Shown here: positions 7,362 to 11,718 of the stretch, piece by piece
How positions within the stretch are numbered: the first letter of the stretch is position 1
Layout: every line of letters starts with the position of its first letter
Origin: Candidatus Latescibacterota bacterium
GTDB lineage: Bacteria; Latescibacterota; UBA2968; UBA8231
Length of the DNA: 11,718 nucleotides
Direction: 5' to 3'
Assembly (NCBI GenBank): GCA_003529325.1
Contig: DPVW01000427.1
Coordinates: 1-11,718, forward strand
The notes under the pieces: generated by a model
The model's input: the letters and a program-made list of their open reading frames with translations, nothing else
The model's database searches: none
What the model was told of the DNA's origin: nothing
Program-made: the position numbers and the translations under genes

Positions 7362-8250
7362 CTGGCGCTGCAAAAACCTTGGCCGGGTGCACCTGCCCCT
7401 GACCTGTGCGTCCGATTCCCAGGAAACGTCCCCCACCGAAGATGGCCCGTTCGTCGGGCGCTTCTGCGTCCTCCACCGGCGCCGGCTGCCCATGACCGAA
7501 GAGTCGGGTCCCCTCCTCATCCAGATCGAGAGGCTGTAAAATGCCGCTCAGTGCCACGCGCGGCTCGACGAAAGCCGCACGCACGGCCTCGTCGTCATCA
7601 CCATTGCGCAGAACCTCTAGTGCGACACCCTCATCGGCACGCATGCTGCCAATGCGGAGTCGACGCAGCGTTTCGATATACGCGCCACATCCAAGCGCTG
7701 CACCCAGATCTCGCGCCAGGGATCGGATGTAAGTTCCTTTGCCACACTCTACGCGTACCCGGAGGCAGGGCGGTTCGAAACTCTCGATTTCGAACCGATC
7801 AACACGAATCGACCGTGGGGCCAGTTCGACCTCTTCGTTGCGCCGTGCCCGTCGATAACTACGCACCCCGTCGACCTTCACTGCAGAGTACGCCGGCGGC
7901 ACCTGGTCGATACAACCCCGAAAAGGCTGCATCGCTGCTTCGATCTGCTCGCGGGAAGGGATCGGCTCCGCACTCGGTCGGATCTCGCCCTGGACGTCGT
8001 CGGTCGAGCTCGTCGCGCCAAGCCGCATCGTCGCCTCGTATTCCTTTCCACCCCGACTGAGCCAATCACTAAGTCGTGTCAGGCGCCCAATGCAGAGCAC
8101 GAGTACGCCTGAGGCCAGCGGGTCCAACGTGCCACAATGACCGATCCGTCGCAGCTGAAAAGTCCGGCGAGCCATGGCAACTACATCGTGAGACGTTGGC
8201 CCTGGGGCCTTGTCCACCACGAGGATTCCCTCATTTTCCACGTTGATCAA
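7348..8250 (-). CDS. truB: tRNA pseudouridine(55) synthase TruB
   Basis: Converts U55 of the tRNA T-loop to pseudouridine and acts as a tRNA folding chaperone. The 300-residue product has the N-terminal ILVVDKAPGPTSHDVV (9-24), the catalytic motif GHCGTLDPLASGVL (37-50) with nucleophile D43, YEATMRLGATSSTDD (71-85), PPAYSAVKVDGVRSY (118-132) and GKGTYIRSLARDLG (170-183). The C-terminal part (about 235-300) is a PUA-like extension. No ATG precedes the conserved region. The start is the TTG at 8250, overlapping the rbfA stop as TTGA, or less likely the GTG at 8241. The Shine-Dalgarno is weak, so coupling to rbfA translation is likely. The 3' end overlaps ribF by 14 bases. The function is certain; the start is uncertain by three residues. 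Confidence 0.96.
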   Translation of the reverse strand: MINVENEGILVVDKAPGPTSHDVVAMARRTFQLRRIGHCGTLDPLASGVLVLCIGRLTRLSDWLSRGGKEYEATMRLGATSSTDDVQGEIRPSAEPIPSREQIEAAMQPFRGCIDQVPPAYSAVKVDGVRSYRRARRNEEVELAPRSIRVDRFEIESFEPPCLRVRVECGKGTYIRSLARDLGAALGCGAYIETLRRLRIGSMRADEGVALEVLRNGDDDEAVRAAFVEPRVALSGILQPLDLDEEGTRLFGHGQPAPVEDAEAPDERAIFGGGRFLGIGRTGQGQVHPAKVFAAPDVVA

Positions 8251-8651
8251 GTGCTCTGTGACTCGTCCTCACCCGCCATGGTATCTGCAACTGCGGCAGC
8301 ATCAACTTCCTGCGGACGAGGGATGCTGTCGATCAGGGCATTCACCCGCGAAGCACGCTCGGAGGTATTATCGTATTGCACCGCGATCTCAGGAGCTTGC
8401 CGCAAGCGAATTCGCTGGGCGATTTCGCGGCGGATGAAGCCGAGGGCGCTCTCAAGCGCTTCGATGGCTTCCTGTTGGGCTGCCTCGTTCCCGAGAACAC
8501 TGACATACATCGTGGCATAGTGGAGGTCCTTCGACAGTTCCACATCCATGACCGTGACGAACCCAAGCCGCGGATCCTTCAACCTGCCAACGATCTCACT
8601 CAACTCGCGCTGCAACTGCTCGCGCACCCGCCCGACTCGATGGTTTACCAC
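8247..8651 (-). CDS. rbfA: Ribosome-binding factor A
   Basis: Small KH-fold protein that binds the 30S subunit and helps mature the 5' end of 16S rRNA, notably in the cold. The product is 134 residues, within the family range. The N-terminus has RVGRVREQLQRELSEIV (5-21), then DPRLGFVTVMDVELSKDLHY (26-45), ATMYVSVLG, and the late helix with IRREIAQRIRLRQAPEI (73-89), all typical of RbfA; the last 25 or so residues are a variable acidic tail. It begins with GTG at 8651, with GAGGAG 10 bases upstream, only 4 bases after the ylxP stop. Its TGA overlaps the truB start. The location in the infB-truB interval agrees with the family assignment. Confidence 0.95.
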   Translation of the reverse strand: MVNHRVGRVREQLQRELSEIVGRLKDPRLGFVTVMDVELSKDLHYATMYVSVLGNEAAQQEAIEALESALGFIRREIAQRIRLRQAPEIAVQYDNTSERASRVNALIDSIPRPQEVDAAAVADTMAGEDESQST

Positions 8652-8655
8652 GCCG

Positions 8656-8937
8656 TCAGCGCTCCTCTACTGAAAAATCGATCAATTGCGCCCGGCCATC
8701 GGACTCGATGAAGCGTACGACTTTGTCGATCACCTGGTCCGCGTGCTCACCGGCGTTACTGACGACCGCCACCGCCAATGTGCTACGCTGCCACAAGTCA
8801 TTGTGATCGACCTCAGCCACTGACACATTGAACCGATTGTGGAGCCGCTCTTTGAGGCTGGTCAAGACCGACCGCTTCTGCTTCAGCGATTGCGCTTCGG
8901 GCAGAAACAACTCGACTTCGCTCACGAGGACGACCAC
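8656..8937 (-). CDS. ylxP: DUF503 family protein YlxP
   Basis: Small conserved protein (93 residues) of the DUF503/YlxP family, regularly found between infB and rbfA in Firmicutes, Actinobacteria and other phyla. The role is not firmly established; context suggests ribosome maturation or translation. The family signature is clear: VELFLPEAQSLKQKRSVL (8-25), LKERLHNRFNVSVAEV (28-43) and the invariant-looking DLWQRSTLAVAVVSN (47-61), ending in a predicted beta strand LIDFSVEE. No membrane segment or signal peptide is evident. The start is GTG at 8937; an in-frame TGA directly precedes it and a GAGAGG Shine-Dalgarno lies 6 bases upstream. It follows infB by 27 bases and precedes rbfA by 4, so it is almost certainly co-transcribed. 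Confidence 0.92.
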   Translation of the reverse strand: MVVLVSEVELFLPEAQSLKQKRSVLTSLKERLHNRFNVSVAEVDHNDLWQRSTLAVAVVSNAGEHADQVIDKVVRFIESDGRAQLIDFSVEER

Positions 8938-8943
8938 TCAAAA

Positions 8944-8949
8944 CCTCTC
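8944..8949 (-). promoter_or_regulatory. Shine-Dalgarno site of ylxP
   Basis: GAGAGG (within AGGAGAGAGG) on the minus strand, 6 bases before the GTG at 8937. It supports the GTG start of ylxP. Confidence 0.6.
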
Positions 8950-8964
8950 TCCTACCCATTCTAC

Positions 8965-11448
8965 CTACAATGACCGCGCCGTTTCGACAATCTCGACGGC
9001 CTCGATGAGATCGCCCTCTATCACGTCGCTGCGTCCTTCCAGGGCAACGCCACATTCGAAGCCCTCGAGGACCTCGCGAACATCGTCCTTGAATCGACGT
9101 AATGAGGAGATCTGTCCTTCCCACACAACCTCGCCGTCACGACGCAGGCGAACCTTGCTGCTACGTGTGATCTTGCCATCCCGCACGATGCTGCCGGCGA
9201 TATTGCCGGCGCGTGACGAAGAGAACATCTGCCGTACTTCGATGGTGCCGACAATACGCTCTTCGAGACTGGGGGCGAGCAATCCGGAGAGTGCGGCGCG
9301 CAGTTCTTCAATGACCTCATAGATGATACTGTATTCACGAATCTCAACACCGCTTGTCTCGGCCACGACTCGAGCGCTGGGCTCGATCGATATATGGAAA
9401 GCAATGATGATCGCATCCGACGCCGACGCGAGTAGCACGTCAGACTCGGAGACCGGGCCGACAGCGGAGTGAATGACCTGAATCCGCACCTCTTCGTGCG
9501 TAATGCCACCCAGTTCCTGGGTAAGGGCCTCAACCGAACCATCCACGTCCCCTTTGACGACGACGTTCAGATCCTTGATACGCCCTTCCAGAATCTTGTG
9601 CTGCAGGTCGCCGAGTGTAACCGAACGTCGGCGCGCGTCCTGCTCACGTTTGATCTGAGTACGCCGGAGTACGGTGGTCTTCGCATCCCGTTCTGATTCG
9701 ACGACGGTGAAGGAGTCCCCCGCCTGCGGCACACCACCCAGACCGAGAACCTGCACAGGCTGACCAGGTCCGACCTCTTTGAGACGCTTGCCGGACTCAT
9801 CCATCAAGGCGCGAACACGCCCGCCGTACATCCCCGTGACGAAGGGATCACCGACGCGTAGTGTGCCATCCTGCACCAGGATGGTCGCCACAGCACCACG
9901 GCCCTTGTCCAGTTGACCCTCGACGATCGTGCCTTTGGCACGGTTGTCGGGATGAGCCTCCAATTCAAGGACCTCGGCCTCCAGCAGCACAGATTCAAGA
10001 AGGTCATCGATCCCCGTGCCCATGGTCGCTGAAATCTGCGCACTGGCCACCTTGCCACCCCATTCCTCCACGAGGACGTCATGCTCAGCCAACTCACGCT
10101 TGACCCGATCCGGATCCGCCGTCGGCAGGTCACACTTATTGATCGCAACGATGATGGGAACCTTGGCCGCCTTGGCGTGATCTATCGCCTCAATCGTCTG
10201 CGGCATGACATTGTCATCTGCCGCGACGACCAGAATCACCAGATCCGTGACGCGAGCCCCGCGAGCACGCATTGCGGTGAAGGCGGCATGTCCCGGCGTG
10301 TCCAGAAAGGTAACCGACTTGCCACCGGTTACGGAGACAGAATAGGCACCGATATGCTGCGTGATTCCACCAGATTCACCACCGACGACGTTGGTCTTGC
10401 GCAGAAAGTCGAGCAACGACGTCTTGCCGTGATCGACATGACCCATCACCGTAACCACCGGTGGCCGCCCAGTCGCTTCGCCGACATCATCCTGCTCGTC
10501 GAGTTCATCGCCGAAATCAGCATCACCCTCGTCATCTTCGGCGGACTCAAGAGCGCGCAATTCATAGCCAAATTCATCGGCCACCGTAACCATCGTATCC
10601 ATGTCGAGGCGTTGGTTGATCGTCACCAACACGCCGAGTTCCAGGCACGTCGCCATCACCTCAGCTGGTCGCACATGCAAGGCCTCAGCAAGCTCGCCGA
10701 CGGTAGAAAATTCGTTAACGTGCAGGACTTTCTGCTCCTGTGTCCCCTCCTCGCCAACTTCCCCGCCCTCTTCGCCACCGCGTCGATCATACCGACGGCG
10801 CGTCCGCCCCTCACTGATGCGACTCAGCGTCTTGCGTACGCTTTCTTGTACGGCCTGAGAATCGACCGTCTTGCGCCGCCGCGGACGTCCCGAACCACCA
10901 CTGCCGCCACTCCCGGTGGCGGCGCCACCACCACCACCGCCGCTGCCACCTGTGCGCCAACGACCGCTGACATCAGGCGTTGCCGCTGGCGCTGGCGCTG
11001 GCGCTGGCGCTGCCTTGTCGGCGCTGTGCGTCTCGCGCAACTCCTTGAGCATCTCCTCGTTGACCTTGCCACTGCGACGCTTACCACGGCGTCGGCTTTC
11101 ATCTTGCTGATCCGGGACTGCCGTTTCGCCGGGACGAGCCGGCGGCGGTTCATTGCGCCGGGCGGCGCGACTCTCACGGGGTTTTGCCTCGTCCTTTTTG
11201 TCCGAAGGCTGTCTGGCAGCCCGTTCTTCGGCCCGCCTCTGGGTCTCTTTGACTTTCTGTCGCTGGACCTCTTCGATCGAGGACTTTTTCTCGTCGTCAA
11301 TTTTTTTGGTGATCGCACTCAGCATATCTGGCGTGACCACACTCATGTGACTCTTCACGTCATGCCCCATCCCCTTGAGCATGGAGATCAAGGCATCGCT
11401 CGAGAGTTTCTTCTCTTTGGCTACCTGGTAAACTCTTCTCTTTTCCAA
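8965..11448 (-). CDS. infB: Translation initiation factor IF-2
   Basis: GTPase that places fMet-tRNA on the 30S subunit and promotes subunit joining. From the TTG at 11448 the product is 827 residues. The N-terminal IF2_N motif [20 protein letters not shown] (5-24) is followed by a long disordered linker: charged (50-140), Ala-Pro repeat (146-156), Gly-rich (167-187), then Arg/Glu-rich. A second IF2_N-like domain lies at about 241-297. The GTPase domain has G1 GHVDHGKT (336-343), G2 [10 protein letters not shown] (360-369), G3 DTPGH (383-387), G4 NKCD (437-440) and G5 SAT (473-475). Domains II, III and the fMet-tRNA-binding C2 domain follow to the end ([20 protein letters not shown]). The nearest upstream ATG (11538) lies inside the preceding gene, so TTG is preferred; a GAGG lies about 12 bases and a GGAG 2 bases upstream, neither ideally spaced. 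It starts 28 bases after the upstream stop. Confidence 0.96.
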   Translation of the reverse strand: MEKRRVYQVAKEKKLSSDALISMLKGMGHDVKSHMSVVTPDMLSAITKKIDDEKKSSIEEVQRQKVKETQRRAEERAARQPSDKKDEAKPRESRAARRNEPPPARPGETAVPDQQDESRRRGKRRSGKVNEEMLKELRETHSADKAAPAPAPAPAATPDVSGRWRTGGSGGGGGGAATGSGGSGGSGRPRRRKTVDSQAVQESVRKTLSRISEGRTRRRYDRRGGEEGGEVGEEGTQEQKVLHVNEFSTVGELAEALHVRPAEVMATCLELGVLVTINQRLDMDTMVTVADEFGYELRALESAEDDEGDADFGDELDEQDDVGEATGRPPVVTVMGHVDHGKTSLLDFLRKTNVVGGESGGITQHIGAYSVSVTGGKSVTFLDTPGHAAFTAMRARGARVTDLVILVVAADDNVMPQTIEAIDHAKAAKVPIIVAINKCDLPTADPDRVKRELAEHDVLVEEWGGKVASAQISATMGTGIDDLLESVLLEAEVLELEAHPDNRAKGTIVEGQLDKGRGAVATILVQDGTLRVGDPFVTGMYGGRVRALMDESGKRLKEVGPGQPVQVLGLGGVPQAGDSFTVVESERDAKTTVLRRTQIKREQDARRRSVTLGDLQHKILEGRIKDLNVVVKGDVDGSVEALTQELGGITHEEVRIQVIHSAVGPVSESDVLLASASDAIIIAFHISIEPSARVVAETSGVEIREYSIIYEVIEELRAALSGLLAPSLEERIVGTIEVRQMFSSSRAGNIAGSIVRDGKITRSSKVRLRRDGEVVWEGQISSLRRFKDDVREVLEGFECGVALEGRSDVIEGDLIEAVEIVETARSL
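10985..11011 (-). repeat. Hexanucleotide repeat coding for an Ala-Pro run in IF-2
   Basis: Four perfect copies of GCTGGC (plus strand, 10985-11008) plus a partial fifth encode AlaPro dipeptides (about residues 147-155) in the disordered linker of infB. Because the unit is two codons, gain or loss of copies would keep the frame. A separate Gly-rich low-complexity stretch (CCACCACC-like on the plus strand) lies just below it, near 10915-10950. Confidence 0.8.
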
Positions 11449-11476
11449 GACTCCGACTTCCCTCGTTGGATTTAGA

Positions 11477-11718
11477 TCAGGCGGTTGCTTCGTTTTCGGT
11501 GTCCCCAGTCGTGGCGTCCTCCGCTGGGGGAGCCACATCCTGGACAGGTGTTACCTGGTCCTCGCCCGGGGCAGCAGACTCGCCAACACCCGTGTCATCC
11601 TCAGCGGTGCCATCAGCCTTTTCCTCCGCATCCTGCTCGGAATCGCTCTGCTCCGTCGAGGCCCCCTGGGCGCTTTCAGCTTCCTCGGCGACCTGGGCAG
11701 CTTCAGCAGCTGCTTCTT
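11477..11718 (-). CDS. nusA: Acidic C-terminal tail of a gene upstream of infB, probably nusA (partial)
   Basis: An open frame runs in from the window edge and stops at TGA 11477-11479; 79 codons are visible. The encoded stretch is a low-complexity acidic tail with 24 Asp/Glu, one Lys and no Arg, rich in Ala, Gln, Ser and Thr, with no folded motif. The frame was chosen because it has strong third-position GC and reads without a stop to 28 bases before infB, as an operon neighbour should. In most bacteria nusA lies directly, or one small gene (ylxR/rplGA), upstream of infB, and NusA in several lineages ends in an acidic extension. The NusA assignment therefore rests on position and composition only; no NusA domain (S1, KH) is visible. 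Confidence 0.5.
   Translation of the reverse strand, partial: EAAAEAAQVAEEAESAQGASTEQSDSEQDAEEKADGTAEDDTGVGESAAPGEDQVTPVQDVAPPAEDATTGDTENEATA

Noticed and set aside
7362..7520. 53-residue N-terminal extension of the riboflavin kinase
   Set aside because: Falls within truB in another frame, Arg-rich, with no adenylyltransferase motif; treated as a shadow.
10081..11475. 464-codon plus-strand open frame opposite infB
   Set aside because: Antisense to the IF-2 GTPase domain and linker; low-complexity Thr/Ala/Arg content mirrors the infB repeats, and no family is recognisable.
11449..11538. ATG start for infB at 11538
   Set aside because: Would overlap the upstream gene by about 60 bases and add a Pro/Arg-rich stretch not seen in IF-2; the IF2_N domain begins directly after the TTG at 11448.
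1..11718. Mobile element, CRISPR array, toxin-antitoxin, defence system, tRNA or riboswitch
   Set aside because: Searched by eye on both strands; nearly all bases are accounted for by housekeeping genes and the two short spacers contain only hairpins.

Overview
This window looks like ordinary chromosome from a bacterium of fairly high GC content (about 58-60% by eye). It carries one long, tightly packed run of translation and RNA-metabolism genes, all on the minus strand. Read in the direction of transcription (from base 11718 down to 1), the order is: C-terminal end of a probable nusA, infB, ylxP (DUF503), rbfA, truB, a short ribF (riboflavin kinase domain only), rpsO, pnp, asnS, leuS. The infB-(ylxP)-rbfA-truB-ribF-rpsO-pnp order is a classic conserved bacterial cluster. 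The addition of asnS and leuS directly after pnp is less usual.

Lineage cannot be fixed from the sequence. The ylxP gene and a bacterial AsnRS argue against Enterobacteria-like Gammaproteobacteria. The LeuRS (990 aa, KMGKR in place of KMSKS, a long insert before the editing domain) resembles, from memory, the long type found in Actinobacteria and some Planctomycetes-like lineages. The AsnRS resembles the compact Thermus type. An uncultured or deep-branching phylum is plausible, but this is inference.

Layout: 11477-11718 is an acidic, disordered C-terminal tail, probably of NusA. 8965-11448 is infB. 8247-8937 holds ylxP and rbfA, 4 bases apart. 6987-8250 holds truB and the kinase-only ribF, overlapping each other. 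6673-6942 is rpsO. 6559-6672 is a structured spacer. 4483-6558 is pnp. 4306-4482 is the largest intergenic stretch, with three hairpins including a terminator-like one. 2992-4305 is asnS and 23-2995 is leuS, overlapping by ATGA. No tRNA, rRNA, CRISPR array, insertion sequence or phage gene was seen.

Together the genes cover transcription antitermination/termination (NusA), initiation (IF2), 30S maturation (RbfA), tRNA U55 pseudouridylation (TruB), the 30S protein S15, RNA turnover (PNPase), and charging of tRNA-Asn and tRNA-Leu. The points most worth a second look are the riboflavin kinase lacking the FAD synthetase domain, the run of non-ATG start codons from infB to rpsO, and the RNA structures flanking pnp. 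I found no evidence of a new multi-gene system; this is a housekeeping region.
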